Notes: generated by a model from the letters alone, not told the origin. 64,000 nt of DNA from Manis javanica (GCF_040802235.1 NC_133156.1:114296173-114360172); one strand, 5' to 3'; numbered from the stretch's first letter, positions 1 through 13,568 are shown. Made by a program: numbers and translations.

Positions 1-3000
1 ACCTGGATTATAAGAAAATGTAAAGGCTAGGAGTTTCCACATTTGTCATGCTGAAATGTTTTAAAATAATTATTTCATAATGGTGTATATGTCTCATATT
101 CAATTGCATTAATATATTTATTCACTGCCTAAACTTAAGCAAGGAAAAAAAAATTCAACATGCATTCTTCCACATAAGAGAAAGTGGATAAATCATATAG
201 ATATACCATTAGGAGAAGAAAATGATTTGAATGAGATATTCAGTAAAGATGTTGCTAATACCATTCTTTTGTTACATTGTACATTCACTAGACTGAAATA
301 CTTGGTATTTATTTTTGGCATGGCATGCATTACTTTATTTTATTTTCTAAGTTACAAACAAATGATTTGACCAATGAGAACAAGCATTCCTAAATATGAA
401 TGTTATGAACTTGTGTTGGAGGCAATAAACACCTGTCCACACCTGAGAACCAGTTATTGCGTTGTTTCATACCAACGAACAACTTTCCTGGAGAAACAGA
501 AAGGGTTTTAATTCTGTGTCTTCTACTTCATGGGATTTGAGATAATTGAATATATTCTGAATATTGTCTCTAACAGGTGGATGGAGAATATTAAATGAGC
601 TTACATATACGAGCTCAGTGGTTGGGACATGGTAGGCATTCTATAATGACAATTGTTCTTGCCTTTTACCTATTAACTGGGAGTCAAGGGATAAGTGTGA
701 AGGAAAAAGAGAACAGAAAGGGGAAGGAAGAATAGAAGAATGGAAGGACAAAATATAAGTAATGTAGTGTTATTTTAATCCTTTATTTGAAGAAGTGATT
801 CAATTTCATCAAGAGTCATAGAACTCAAATCTTTGAGTGATGTACCAGATGAAACATGGCAATTAAGTGATGTTACCTATCAGAGATGACTGGGTCTACA
901 ACATTTCAATGTTGATCAAGCTCTACAGGTGGAAATAGTCCTATTATTTTAATCATTTTGTGGGAAAAATAAAATGCTTTACAATTAAAGTGTTACTATA
1001 AATGAAGCAAGAAATACTGCTGATAATTAAATGAAAAGATTCTTAAAAGTAAGAAACAGCATAAAAGCTTGTTTTTAATTATATTTTGCTAACACAGTTT
1101 CCATAAATATCATCTTACATTTGGCTTATATCTGCAAAATTCCAACTGTTCAAAAATCTGTACGTAACAAAGAAATGTGTGCCATGACCTATGAATCAAG
1201 TATTCCTAAAAATGTACAGATAGAGTTTGTTTACCTTTAGATTGATCATTTATTGAAAGAATTAAATTATACATTAAGCAGTTGGCTTTCAGAATAAATT
1301 TGGTAAAGTGATGCAGATTTTTTTAATATCATAAAACCATAAATAATTTTATAATTACAGATTTTCTGTTAGTCAAAAAACATCAGACATGATTATATAT
1401 CTACTGTAAGGCTTCTTTCTGGGTATGTGAGAAAATTTTCCCACAGAATACCAATTTGGTACAGAATATTCTACAGTAGAAAATTTGGAAATACAAGAAA
1501 TTTAATATCTCTGAATTTTGTTCCTTTGAGAAGTGTCTGTAAGGATTTAGGCCAGTTTAATTACAGTATCTTCTCATGGCCTGTCAAGTATATATCAAAC
1601 ATATTCCCCTGTCAACATAAAATTGGGAGCATTCACTTCTTTTAATAAGTTAGGCAGGTTTGCATATATAATGTGCATAATATGCTCAATAAAATTATTT
1701 TTGCATTTCACACAGGATCTACATTTACTAGAACATACTCACCTAGAAGGAGAAAAACCGCTATTGCGGTTTATCTCCCCATTATTCTCAGTCTCTGGAA
1801 CCTATAGTTTTCCCAGGTCTGGAATTTATTAAATACTATGAGAATGAATATAATACTTGGCAATTTTAGAGATATCAATCCTTTATGAGTGCCAGAAAGA
1901 ACAGATGCCACGCAAAAACAGAATTTTGCAGGGGAAGTAAGCTCTAGAGAAAGTTTCATAAATAAATATAGAATTATAATTTGAAAAGAGCTAGTTCCTT
2001 TGTGATTGTTATAGGAAGCTTAAAGCATCTAAAACATTACTATTCTTTTTTTAATGAATAGGAGGTGAGAAATGGAAACTGCTAATTTCCTGTAATGTAG
2101 GAGTAGTCTACTATGGTAAAAGTGGGAGTATTACCATAAATTAGTTTGATTTCTAAAGAACAGAAATTAACTCAATATTATAAGAATGTTCAAATGAGCT
2201 TTGTGAAAAATTCTCTTTCCTTTTCATATGTGTTTCATTATTCCCCCTATGAATTAATGACAAGTTTATCGAAGATGGTGGGAGGACAAGAGTGTAGGTA
2301 ACAGGAGACACTTTCTCTGCATTTGCTATTTCATCTGCAAGACAAAGGGCAAATGCACGTTACATTGTTTGATACCTGTAACCAGGTGGTAGTCTTACCA
2401 GTGTGCTATTTAACAACAAAACAAGGTATCTGAAGACTCATCTGGGTTCAGTGAAACATAATCCATTAGTAATGTCCAAAGACACCTAGTGAAAGGGGTG
2501 ATTGGGTTTTTGCTAAAGTATTTGCAACTCCTGACCTAGAACATTGCTGGTATTTACTGAATGCTGAAAATTTCATGGGAGAATCAGTATTTGTTATTTT
2601 AATAGCTTTCTACTTCATGTAAACACAGGGTTTAGAAAAATTCAATTTTTAGAGTTTTTTGTTATATTGCTAACTGCTAATTCTCATGTTGTCTCAAGAC
2701 TGTGATTTTGGTGATGCAATGGAATGGTGAAATGAAAAAAACATGTCATGATAGAGAAAAAAAAAGATCTATCCTGCTCATGCTCTGGAATTTCTCTCCT
2801 CTTATTCTCTTACATCCCCCAGTGTTCCCATCTTCTTTGATCTCTCTTCCTTTCTGAACAGTATTATTTAAAAATGTTCTTCTCTTTGAAGCAGCTAAAT
2901 TTGAGTTGATATATGCAGTGTATAAGTTCCAAGTTTATCAGCAAATACTCAGCAGGAAGCTACCCCTCACAAGTGCACTTCGGGTTACTGGCAGCCACTA

Positions 3001-3870
3001 TGCTTTGGAAGGCTGCCGTCGTTTTCTCTTGCTTAAATGATGCCACTTGAAAAGACAAATACCACTATAATTCCTGTTGAGTTGGGACACCAGCCTTCAT
3101 CTAGCACACTATGATTTCATGAAAGCATAAATCAGGCTCACAAGATAAATATCTGAGTCAGCTGTTCCTACTTTTGTATTGAGTCTAATTAAAAGCATGA
3201 AACAAATGCTTGTCACACATTCTGCCTCACTGAAAAATAAATAAATAAATATGAAGACAAAGACTTAGAAGATATGGCAGTTGGAATGACAACAGGTAAT
3301 TTTATCCAGAGGGACCTCAGTCAGCTATCTAACACCCAGATAGTAAGTTTAACTCAAAGTAGCATAAAACATGTTAAACATGTTAAATGCTAAAGAATTC
3401 TAATTAGTACCATGACAAGATATTTTTATTAAGATGGATAGCTGTCAAATGAATCATAGATGTAGCTAATATTACAGGTGGGCTGTGAGGAGGTCTGGTT
3501 CTAGACAATTGTATAATCAAAATTCAGACTGGACGCTTAATAGCAAAAAGGGACACCAGGAAAGTAAATAAAAATTACTTAATTTTTTGAGTACTCACTA
3601 ACCAACAAATTCATTGTATTATAATTGCTGAACTTATAGTTCTTTTCAGAAACCCTTTCCAAAAATAAAATTGTTAGTAAAAATTTAAATCTATTGATAC
3701 ACAGTATAAAACATTTATGTCGATTATATGAATTTTAAAAATAAATTTAGAATAATAGTTGTCCTGGGAGGATTTTACTGATTTGGTATGTATTTCTGCC
3801 TGAGTATTTTCAAAGGTACTATGTTTTCAACTCTACCAGGGTAATATTTTAAATTAACATTTTTCAACCT
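1..3870. other. HCN1 distal 5' flank, no gene seen
   Basis: AT-rich, mostly unique DNA about 10-14 kb upstream of the HCN1 start codon. All open frames are short and lack recognisable protein content. A degraded MIR 3' end is likely at about 575-665: a stretch leading into ATTAAATGAG, then a diverged form of the usual 'most common site, average size, monthly count' style tail ending in a GGCATTCTATAA-like run. A short AAAT run lies near 3235-3250. I see nothing else with support. Confidence 0.6.
575..665 (+). repeat. MIR SINE 3' fragment (degraded)
   Basis: The order of blocks matches the 3' part of MIR: an ATTAAATGAG-like block, a short spacer, a degraded 'CTCAGTG..GGGACATGGTAGGCATTCTATAA' block equivalent to the family's terminal module. 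Divergence is high, so the call rests on block order rather than identity. It has no expected function here. Confidence 0.45.
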
Positions 3871-3880
3871 AAACTCATCA

Positions 3881-4174
3881 GTGTTTTCTCTATTTATGAC
3901 AGGCTTTATGACTTGTAGGATTTTTAACGTTCTGGTTTTCCTGACAAATTTTAGATTCTACAGCATCATAGACCCTCTCAATTTCATTTCATTCATATTC
4001 GACATCATAGTCGTAGCAAAACTTTTTGCATGTTATTACTCTGACTTCACCAAACGCAGCCTGGTGGTGGTGCGCATCTTGCAGGTTCCAGCCTGGGCTG
4101 TGGTGCACAAATCTGCCACCAAGGTTTGTCAAAGCCGCCGCCTGGTGCTATGTATGTGTCAATTGTATATATGA
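3881..4174 (+). pseudogene. Unidentified coding-like remnant, membrane-protein-like
   Basis: A 97-codon open frame whose middle (about residues 25-85) looks unlike random AT-rich translation. It has a hydrophobic segment with DPLNFISFIFDIIVVAKLF, then a basic/hydrophobic stretch with VVVRILQVPAWAVVHKSATK. Local GC rises between about 4040 and 4150 although the flanks are AT-rich, as expected for a captured coding segment. No start context, promoter or poly(A) tail is visible, and the segment could instead be an exon-like chance frame: TTTTAG precedes it at about 3950 and AAG|GT follows near 4122. I do not recognise the parent protein. It may be a processed-pseudogene fragment, a decayed exon or chance. 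Confidence 0.3.
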
Positions 4175-5410
4175 GTAAATGTGAGTCAGTGTAGACTAGA
4201 AAGGGTAATCTTCTCTCATTTACTGTTACATTTTGTTATAAAGATCCCAACACTCTTATTTCCTTTGCTCATACGTGTTAGTGAAACAGTTCTTTCGTTT
4301 CCTCTCTCATGGATACTGAGGCATCCATGAAGGTGGGGAGGGGTGAAGCCTAGTAACAGGCACTAACACTGTCTCAACATCTAACTTCTTTGTCTTATGA
4401 CTGTTTCAGTTAGTGGTTCAGGTTCATGGTGCCTGTCTTCTTTCCTTGGCATGAGTTTTCCTAAGAAGCTTCTCAGTCTTCACACAAATTGGCTTCTGAT
4501 TGTTCATTCACCAATTTACCAGTCTGCTTATTGACACTACCAATTTATGTTTGGGCATCCAAAGTCAACCTAGCCCCCACAGAAGTAAAAAGTGTTTCAT
4601 CAATTCATGACCTGTAGTACCAATTATTTGTGCTAAACTCCGGGACCAGGAGTTGCCTACTGCCATTTCAGGCTGAGGTAGTCTGTGAACCTGTGAGTTC
4701 CCAATTCTTTGGACTGTCCTTGGAATGACTAATTTACCTTATTTCCAAGGCTTGCTATTCATAAGCAGTTCAGTCATGTAATGTTCCTGGAGAGTGACCT
4801 GATTTTTAGCATTTAAGTACTTTCCAAGACTTCTGATGAATAAGGGCCTTTCATTCATTTATTACATACTTAAATACCTAAATGTAATATATTATTAATT
4901 CCCTCAACCCCTAATGCATGCCATATATATGAACACTTTCATTTCTTCTGAAAAGTTACATTTTTTAAGATTCTGGTCATAAGATACTGGCTTTCTTTAC
5001 CCAAATTCTATTTAGTGTCTCTGTAACAATATACCAACATCTGTTTTTTTTTAAGAAAAATAAATTCTTATCAAGCCTAAAATTTAGAGTCATTTCTTTC
5101 TTGCATTAAGTAATCTGAATATTTTTCAATTATATTATTGACTCAATAATTTTATTACTATTATATGAAATTACCCTAGTTCTGTAATGCAACTTTTCCA
5201 TAGAAAATACAGATGAAGATGAAAGAGAAATAAATATTTTGTGAAATTTTTTTACCTTGTAAGACTATCTCCTTAAGCCTATAGTCAGTTGTATTAAAAA
5301 TAACAATTGAAATAATTATTTAATTACCAATACATAATCAGATCTTTCATTGTAAATTTCTTTCCTTGAAGGGAGAAAATATGTCTATTATTTCATTTAT
5401 CTGAAAACAA
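4175..5410. other. 5' flank, no gene seen
   Basis: AT-rich DNA with no credible coding frame and no repeat family I can name. A small inverted repeat around the word CATGGAT/ATCCATG occurs near 4310-4335. Confidence 0.5.
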
Positions 5411-5414
5411 TTTA

Positions 5415-5995
5415 TTGAATAAGACTAGATGGCAATCATTGTTATAAGTGCTGGAGATACATCAGTGAATGAAGCCTTATGCACTTATATTCTGGTGGGG
5501 AGACAGAGGTCAATAAATATAGAAGTAAAAATATTAAGCATGTCACTTGGTGTCAACAGCAGTGGAGAAAAGTAAAGCAGGGATGGGAGATAAGGAGAAA
5601 TAGGAGGGGTTGCCTTTTCTGTAAAGCTATCAGAGAAGGCTTTACGGATAAGCTATCCTAAAGCAGACACTGGTTTGAGGTGCGAAGGAAACATGGCAGG
5701 TAGAAGGAAGAGCGTTTACCAGGTCCTGAGGGAGAAGTGTACCTGGTAGGTTTGAAAAAGAGTAAGAAGGTCTGTGTGGCTGCAGCAGAGTTTGGGGGAG
5801 GAGTGGTGGGCAGTGATGTCATAGGGGTATTAGGGCCATTGTCAAGATCATGCCTTTTACTGGGACAGTCAGTCCCTGGGAGGACTGAGATTAGAGGAAT
5901 GGCCTGGCTTGGCTTCTGTTACAAAATACTCACTCTGGTTGTGGAATTTGAGTTTAAATTATAAGGAGACAAAGTAGTGAGAAGTGGTCAGATTC
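5415..5995 (-). mobile_element. L2 LINE fragment, antisense
   Basis: The + strand shows the L2 3' portion in reverse order: a 'TTTATTGAATA' start, a 'GTGCTGGAGATACA' block, a 'GGGGAGACAGAGGTCAATAAATA' type block (here diverged), then 'GGAGAAAAGTAAAGCAGGGA', 'GAGAAGGCTTTACGGA' and 'GTGTGGCTGCAGCAGAG'. These correspond to successive segments of the mammalian L2 consensus read from its 3' end inward. It is an inactive, ancient fossil, and open frames inside it are not genes. Confidence 0.75.
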
Positions 5996-7825
5996 AAAAT
6001 GTAGAGAAAATAGCGTTTGTTGTCAAATTGGATATAAAGTGGAAATAAACAGAAAGACAAAACCATTTTCTATGTGAGCAGGTAGAATGCATTTTAGATT
6101 TGTAGTGAATATTTTACAAAGATTGTTAAAAAAGAAATGGGTTAAGAAACTTTTCTAAAAACAAGTGCTACCAAACAATATTCTTAAAGAACATACACTG
6201 AAGTGTACATATATATATTTAGTTAATATAGTTCACATATAAAAGTAATGAAAAGTAAACAGTTTTGATGATAGATAGATCAGTGGATCTGTGAGTCCTT
6301 TGGTGTGGGAAACAGATGCCAATTCTGGCAAAGAAAATTATTAGACCTACATTAGGAAGTTTCACTAGTCAAGATCCTGGCAAGACAAAGGTGGTACACT
6401 TAAAAGATTTAATTGAAGATATTTTAATGAAAGGAGGTATGCACACAGAGATATGAGCAGAGTTAAGGAAACCAAGGATGGTGAAGCAGCGACTTCAGAG
6501 GTAGGCACAGCAGTGACAGGAGAGAGGGAATTAATACTGAAAGGGCATAAACTATATGATTGAGAAGGCTTTAGGAGCTGTGGCCGTGGAAGGAAGCAGC
6601 CTAGAACAGGACTGTGGTGATGGAGGGAGGAAGTGGGACAATGGGAATAACAGCCCTCTTTTCTTCCCCTGCCCTTCCATCTTCTACTATTCCCTCCTTT
6701 TGGCCTTGAGAGACATCAGAGCATATGGAGCCCTGGCAATGCGATCCATGGGTGTCAGCCTCTGGGACACAGAGAGGGAAGAGAGGGTCAGACATTGAGT
6801 TTGGAGGGACAAATGAAGAATATACAGTAGAGAATTTCATGGAATTAATGGAATATCTGAACACCAAGACATGAATGAGGACAGGAATCTGTAGGAGAAA
6901 CTAGAGGTTGCATCTCTACATTGTTCTCATGGAAAATTCAGTTTCAACTGCCCACTTTCTCACTTAGTCTGTTCTGAAAAGCTCAGATTCTGGGAGAGTA
7001 AGTTCCATGGTGGTAGGAGAAAGGAAGGGAGGAAGAGTCCTCTGAGTGGAGCATGATCCTAACCATGAGAAGTTAGGAACAGGCTCTAACTCAAAGAAGG
7101 GGATTGTAGACAAAATCAACATAAGGCTCCCTCCAATAAAGCATTTATATCATACATATATATATATCACATTGTATATATATATCACATTATATGTATA
7201 TATACACCCAAAAGGGAAGGTAAGTTTCTCTAAATGGACACCAGCAATTCAGAATACAAGAATGTTATTTAATTCACATTTAATTCAAATTAAACCTTTG
7301 TCCTTTTGTGGGATTCTTTACCCTCTTTTCTCCAGCTAAAATTTTATCCCTAACTCCAGGTCATTTATTTTAAAATCAAAAGCTTAAGAGAGGATTTAAG
7401 TGGATAAGTGTAAAGTAATTGCTACTGTTGGGGTGGGAGGAACAAAACAAATAAAACCTCAGAATATAGGGTTTTGTAAATTGCTAGGGACAAGAATTAC
7501 AAAAATTAACCTCCTTTAACCCAACTTATGCATTCTAAATGATTCAGAGACAAAACCAATAATAGTCTCATTTGTACTAATATGCAACTTCATTTCCAGA
7601 CTTACTCTGAAATTTCTTGCTAAAGAGGTGGACAAAGTCAGTTGTGAGACTGAAAGTTGATCAATGGCAACTTTGTTGGTGACAGCCCCCACCTCTTCTC
7701 TTTTAGAGAATGAGTGAGTCATGAGGTTTGGCCTTGGAAGTGAAAGGTTAAGAGGGAACACGATTCTAAGAAGGAAAATAAAATTCATCAGTTCAGTATT
7801 GGCAATGGCAAACTGTTAACCCTGT
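5996..7825. other. 5' flank with AT microsatellite, no gene seen
   Basis: Purine-rich and AT-rich DNA. The part around 6380-6900 (GAAGCAGCGACTTCAGAG, GGAGGGAGGAAG) may be further degraded antisense L2, but I cannot align it reliably. An (AT)n-rich patch is at about 7155-7205. No supported gene. Confidence 0.45.
7155..7205. repeat. (AT)n-rich microsatellite
   Basis: Three TATATA runs separated by CACATT words give an imperfect AT dinucleotide tract. It is a simple repeat, probably polymorphic. Confidence 0.8.
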
Positions 7826-7833
7826 TTTGTCTT

Positions 7834-7863
7834 GTTCATTCATTCATTTATTCATTCATTCAT
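7834..7863. repeat. (ATTC)n simple repeat at an L2 3' end
   Basis: A run of TTCA/ATTC tetramers. L2 elements end in a TGAATGAATGAA-type tail, so this run probably marks the 3' terminus of a small antisense L2 fragment (about 7825-7900). Confidence 0.6.
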
Positions 7864-8349
7864 CTGGTGAGGCATTTAATAATTTTCAACACCAAGAAAC
7901 ATGTGAGTTTGAGAAATACATATACTTGTATACAGGGAGGAAGTACATCACTGAGTTGGGAGCACAGGTAGCTTTGGAGCCAGATGGAGTATGGTCAAGA
8001 GGGAGTGCCAGCCCGTTAGGTCAAATTTTTATGTGAATAAGCTCTGCATCCTAGCCTGTAAATGTAGACAGTATTTCCCTTAAGAATTTAAAGTGAGATA
8101 CCTGTGGAGCACATAGCTCAGGGCCTAGCACCAGGTAGGCTGGTATTATCACTAGAAGTTATAGAACTAATATTGCTCATACTCTAGGGTAAAAAATGCA
8201 CATTGGTAACTAGAATGCCCTGTACTCTTTGCACAGTAGTGAAATGCATAGTGATATATGGAACAAATCAGTAGCCAAAAATTTATCTGAAGAAACATAA
8301 CAAACTCAAACATAACAAAACAAACATAACAAAACTCAAGTGCTATCTT

Positions 8350-10125
8350 GAGCAAAAGTGGTGAAAGCAAGCATCCTTATCTTGTTCTGTATCCCACAGG
8401 AAAAGCTTTCCGTCTGTCACCACTGATGTGATATTTGCTGTGGGTTTTTCATATATATGGCTTTTATTATGTTGAGGTTGTTTCTTTCAATCCTAGTTTG
8501 TTGAGTGTTGTCATGAAGGGGTATTGGACTTTATCAAATGCATTTTTTGTTCATCAATTGACATGACCGTAAGGATTTTTCCTTTGTTTTATTACTGTGG
8601 TATATTACATTGGCTGATTTTTGCATGCTGAACCATCTTGCATTCAGGAATAAATCCCACTTGGTCATGGTGTACAATTCTCTGAAAATGCTGATGAATT
8701 TGTTTTGCTTTTATTCTGCTCAGAACTTTTGCAACAATGTTCATAAGGGGTATTATTTTTCTTATAATTTTCTTATAGTATATTAATCAGGGTAATGATA
8801 GTCTCATAGAATGAGTTAAGGAGTGTTCTGTTCTCTTCATTTTCTTTCAAAAAGTTTAAGAAATGTTGATATTTGTTGTTCTTTAAATATTAGTAAAATT
8901 CACCAGTAAAGCTATCAGGTCCAGGGATTTCCTTTTTTGGGAGATTTTTGATAACTGATTTAATCCCCTTACTAGTTCTATATCTATTCATATTTTCTGT
9001 TTATTCATGATTTAGCTTTGTTAGGTTTCATGTTTCTAGGAATTTTTCCATTTCATTTAGGTTACCCAACTTGCTGTAGTACTCTCTTACAATCCTTTTG
9101 ATGTCTATAGAATCCATAGTAATATCCCCATTTTAATCTTCTCTTTTTTTCTTGGTCCATCTAGCAAAAGGTTTTTCAATTTTGTTGATCATTTCAAAGA
9201 ACTAACTTATGATTTTATTAATCTACTATTTTTCTGTTCTCTATTTCCTTTATCTATGCTCTAATCTTTATTATTTCCTTCCTTCTGATGGCTTTGGGTT
9301 TAGTTCTTTTTCTAGTTTCTTATCTTTTAAATTTAGGTTGCTAAATTGAGATTTTTTTTTAATGTAAGCATTGATAGCTCTTACTATGCCCCTTAGCATT
9401 GCTTTCATTGAGTCCCATCAGTTTTGGTATGTTCTGTTTTTGTTTTCATTCATCTTAAGTATTTTCTAACTTCCCTTGTGATTTCTTCTTGATCCATTGA
9501 TTGTTTATGAGTGTGGTGCTTAATTTCCAAAAATTTGTTAATTTTCCAGTTTTATAACTGTTATTCATTTCTTATTCTTTTCCACTGTGGTCAGAGAAGA
9601 TACTTTGTATGCCAGCTACCTTTCAAAATCTATTGAGAGTTAATTGTGGCTTAACATAAGGTTTATGATGGAAAATGTCCCTGTGCACTTGAGAAGAATG
9701 TTATATAGTTGATTACTATGGTGTACTTTGTTGTCTATTAAATCTAGTTGGCTTATTGAGATGTTTAAGTCCTCTATTTCTTTATTTATCTTCTGTCACA
9801 TTGCTCTAACCATTATTGAGTGTAGGGTATTAAAGTCTCCAACTATTATTATAGAACTGTCTATTTCTTCCTTCAGTTCTGCTAGCTTTTGCTTCATAGG
9901 TATATTGACAGTCTGTTATTAGGTGTGTAAATGTTTATAATTGTTACATCATCTTCCTGTACTGAACCTCTTATTAATATATAATGTCCTTTGTCTCATA
10001 ACTTTTTAATGTAAAATCTGTTTTGTCTGGCATTAGTATAGCCATCCCTGTTCTCTTTTGGCTACTATTGGATGGATTATCTTTTTCTATCCTTTCACTT
10101 TCAGTCTAATTTTTCCATGTTTACT
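8350..10125 (-). mobile_element. L1 LINE ORF2 remnant, antisense
   Basis: The + strand follows the reverse complement of L1 ORF2 from the reverse-transcriptase region upstream into the linker and endonuclease side. Recognisable words in order are CTTGTTCTGTATCC/AAAAGCTTTCC, GGTTTTTCATATATATGG, ATTATGTTGAGGTTGTTTC, TTTATCAAATGCATTTTT, GATTTCTTCTTGATCCATTG and TTAAAGTCTCCAACTATTA. The frame is broken by many stops and indels, so the copy cannot make ORF2 protein. Both ends are approximate. It lies about 3.5-5.5 kb upstream of HCN1 exon 1 and is antisense to it. I could not identify target-site duplications. Confidence 0.9.
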
Positions 10126-13100
10126 TTGCATCAATTTTCTAAATTCTATTATTAAATATTATGATGGGCATGCAGTTGATTCTTCTGGGTTCTCACAGAG
10201 GCAATATTATTGACTAAAAATATGACATATTGTAGACATGCTGGGTATGAGTGTTTTGTTCTGACTTTAATAGTTCTATTGTTTCACTTTAAACATAATA
10301 CTTGTGTTTGCTTTCCAGACAGTCAAGTTTGCCTGTGCATAAGACACAGAGGGGCTCTAAGGTTGCCTTCGGTGAACTGTCCTTTTCACTATTCCTTACC
10401 ATTGCCCTCTTTAACAGAGATACATCTGATTTTATTTCCTTACATATAAAACACATGTTTAATATATTCTTCTATCCTACTAGGAGGACTAAAATGTTTT
10501 ATCCTTTAAAACTTTGTTTCCCTTAGAATTTTCCAATAAACTGTCACATTTCAAGTCACCCATCTTTTTTGTTTCATTTCACATGTGCTTACATTGCTGC
10601 ACAGTGGTTTTTAGTTTCATATTAGTCTGCTGCTGTCTCAAATTTGATATTAAGCAGAGCATTAAAGGAGACAGCACATTTTCAAAGGTGCATGATTGTT
10701 GTATGTACTGAACAGCACCCATTACAACTACTGATGGGACATTTTCATGAAATTAATTAATAATTCTCAGAAATCTGAATCCTCTGAAATACAATGCACT
10801 TTGATATCATGGACATCTAATGACACAGAATCAACATAATAGCAATCATATTTCTAAGATGACTGAAAACCACACTCTAATTTAACCTGGTGGATTTCAG
10901 CCTGAGGTAAAACTTCAATGAACAGACATGGAAACATGCTAAGAAGAGGTTATACTCAAAATCCAGACCTGTCCTGGGATATAGTATGCATGCATCTGGA
11001 GTGGGTTAGGGGAGGATAGACTGATGGGCAAAAGAAAGTGATAGTAGGAAAGTAATGTTTAGGTCTGGGGCTCGGAAGTGGGAAGATAAGGAAGAGCAGA
11101 GCCTAGATTGCTCTTACCTGTGATTCTAATCTCTACAGTTCTGCTCTGAGCAAATAATCAGTCCCTAATTTCTTCCTTTGTCAAAAAACTTTTCAAGTTA
11201 TGCAATAAATTCAGAAATAGATCAGAACAATTAAACAATGCCAAAATTTGTCTGTTCCAGCCACCGAAGCCTAGTTTCATGATTGGGTCACATTTCCAAT
11301 TCTGTCTGTCTGTCTCTCATTGTCCTGATCTTTTTGGAAGTTCTTTTTTTCTAAGGGAGTTTTCTTGAATGTAAGTACACATTCTAAATTACTTTAACTC
11401 CAACAATATGAAAATAGAGTGAAGAAACTTGACTTTTTCTATTGCTGACAACTTTAGGTTAATAAATTAATACACACATTCTCAAGTTTTAAAAAATCAT
11501 GTATGTTTTTGAGAATTTAAATGAAAGAAAAAAGGTGGCCTAAAAGTTATGCCTGGAGCATCCAATGACTTGTGACCTTTAAGCATTTCTTTGTTCTTTT
11601 TTGAAACTTGTTTTTCAGTGATTCTTTTATATTAGTTTATTACAGACGTTGAGAATGAAAAAAATTCTGACCAAAATAACTGCCTGGTCATGATTAAGAG
11701 TAAGTTAGAATAAAACAAATAGAAGGATTGGCTAGAAGAAAAGATAAACTGACTTAAACTCAGCATAACATTTTAGATGGTATATTTTAAAATTATTATA
11801 ACATTTAAAATTTATGTTAAAATATACATTGTCATACTCATGACTGAAAATAGTGGGATTGGAGAAGCTGCAGAATGGGAGAAAAGTAGGAATATCTTTA
11901 GTCTAATAAAGAAAAGCTGCCTGAGTAATTGGGCCTTTCTTAGGAAGAATTTTGCTTTAGACCATGTTTGTTTTTATTTATTCCTTTGGCTTCCTTCTGC
12001 CCTTGTTTGGCACCTGGTATCCTCCTCTGAGCTCTTGGATTTCCAAAGGCCCTACTCTGATCAGATCACTCTATTGTTCCTATTTTCTCTGTTGTTTACC
12101 ACTGAAATTTGGCCACCTGTATTTGGGATTCTAGTTTTTGATTAGTTGAAAACAGATGGTGTCTGAGTCAGGATGAAGCGCACTGAAAAAAGAGATTTAG
12201 CATAGACCACGGTAAGTGGAATGGTAAGAGGAAACTTACAGAATTAGAACACGGGCCTAATGGCTTCTTGTTTTGGCTGCTGTTTTTTCTCTGTTCTGTG
12301 CTTCCTGTCTTAGCCTCTGTTAACCCATGAGGGCATCTAATTGGCTTCCTTTGTCTTTATCTCTGCCTCTACCAATATTAACTGGCTTCATCACTGTTCC
12401 ATTTTGTAGGAAAGCCCCTTGACTGGCCCCACTCATTTTTCCATGGCAGGCAGCTTATCATGGATTCCCTCCCTGAGGGGCCCACCCCTCTCCCTCCCAC
12501 AAGTGCAGCCATAGCTGATAGGAACCCTTAACATCAGGGATTCTTGGCAGGGCAGGGTTTCCTTTAAAGAGGCTGTGGGCTGGAAGGCAGTGCTGTATCT
12601 AGAACAGATGTTTGTGGCCATTTGGGAGTCTCGAAGCTCTTCAGACTCCGGCGCTGCCCTGCTGGGCGACTGGTGAGTTTGGCAGCACATCTTGCTTCCA
12701 CTAGCTAATCCAGTGGGTTTGGGAGACACTGAGGGAGTAAGAGGATTCTCGGAATGCTTTCCTCAGCATCAGTAGGAAGCTTCAAGTGTTGCTTGAGAAT
12801 ACCTTCCCCCATCTGAAATGGTGATTACATTCTGCATAGAACATCTTGGCTTCCTGGTGAGGTGTAGGTAAACACTGAGCGACATGCATGCCACTTAGTG
12901 TGTTTTATTGATTACATAACCTACCACAAATGATAGACCGGCTCTGGCGAGGTTTTCCTAACACATTTTTCTCTCAGTAGTGGAATATCTACTCACATGT
13001 GTGCTGATCAGTGGCCTTGATAAGAAGGAAAGTCCATCCCCTGCTTAAGGATCTCCAAGAGAATAAATACGGATAAATGTAAGGAGGTCAGTTGTCTGTC

Positions 13101-13170
13101 CCTGGGTGCAGAGCCTTCATCTGAAAATCCCCAAGCAGCTGATTAACTAGACCTAGTCTCTTGCTTTGTT
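10126..13170. other. HCN1 proximal 5' flank, no gene seen
   Basis: Mostly unique DNA. GC rises at about 12430-12760, with words such as GAGGGGCCCACCCCTCTCC and CTCCGGCGCTGCCCTGCTGG, giving a GC-richer block roughly 1.2 kb before the transcription-start region. That block has no convincing coding content and could be a conserved regulatory element. Comparison with other mammals would decide. Confidence 0.5.
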
Positions 13171-13174
13171 TTCC

Positions 13175-13177
<3 letters not shown>

Positions 13178-13226
<49 letters not shown>
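13178..13226. repeat. (AC)n microsatellite, about 24 units, uninterrupted
   Basis: A perfect AC dinucleotide run of 49 bases about 690 bp upstream of the HCN1 start codon. Long perfect AC/GT tracts are normally length-polymorphic and can adopt Z-DNA. An effect on the promoter is only inference. Confidence 0.98.
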
Positions 13227-13229
<3 letters not shown>

Positions 13230-13519
13230 TTTCTCTTCTACTCTTGAAATTTATTATCCATTGTCAAATCTTTTGTACATCTCGATTTACACGTGAATTT
13301 TCTCCATGCGGAGCCAGCCTCTTTCCCTTTGCTTAACTGTACCACCATTCAAACGCGTTCAGGGTGACAGTGTCTCAGTGAGTTTGAAGATGTTTATTTA
13401 TTTTGGACAAACACACATCTGCCAGCTCAGTCTTTCTCTGTTTCTCTCTCCTCTCACGTGCAAACATATAGTCGCTCACAACATGTGCAAATAAAAGTCT
13501 CCGAGGGCTCCTGAGTTCA

Positions 13520-13537
13520 ATGTCACGCTGGGCCTAA
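13520..13537 (+). promoter_or_regulatory. Possible minimal uORF in HCN1 5' leader
   Basis: An ATG at 13520 is followed by four codons and a TAA (encodes MSRWA). It would act as an upstream open reading frame only if transcription starts before it, which is unknown. It is not in frame with a continuing HCN1 reading frame. Confidence 0.25.
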
Positions 13538-13568
13538 GTGGAACAGGAGTGGAAAGCGTGCGGCGCGC

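Noticed and set aside
12433..12729. 98-codon - strand open frame in GC-richer flank
   Set aside because: No recognisable protein features and no start or splice support. Composition explains its length.
13178..13226. AC tract considered as a CRISPR-like or regulatory repeat array
   Set aside because: It is a plain dinucleotide microsatellite with no spacer structure.
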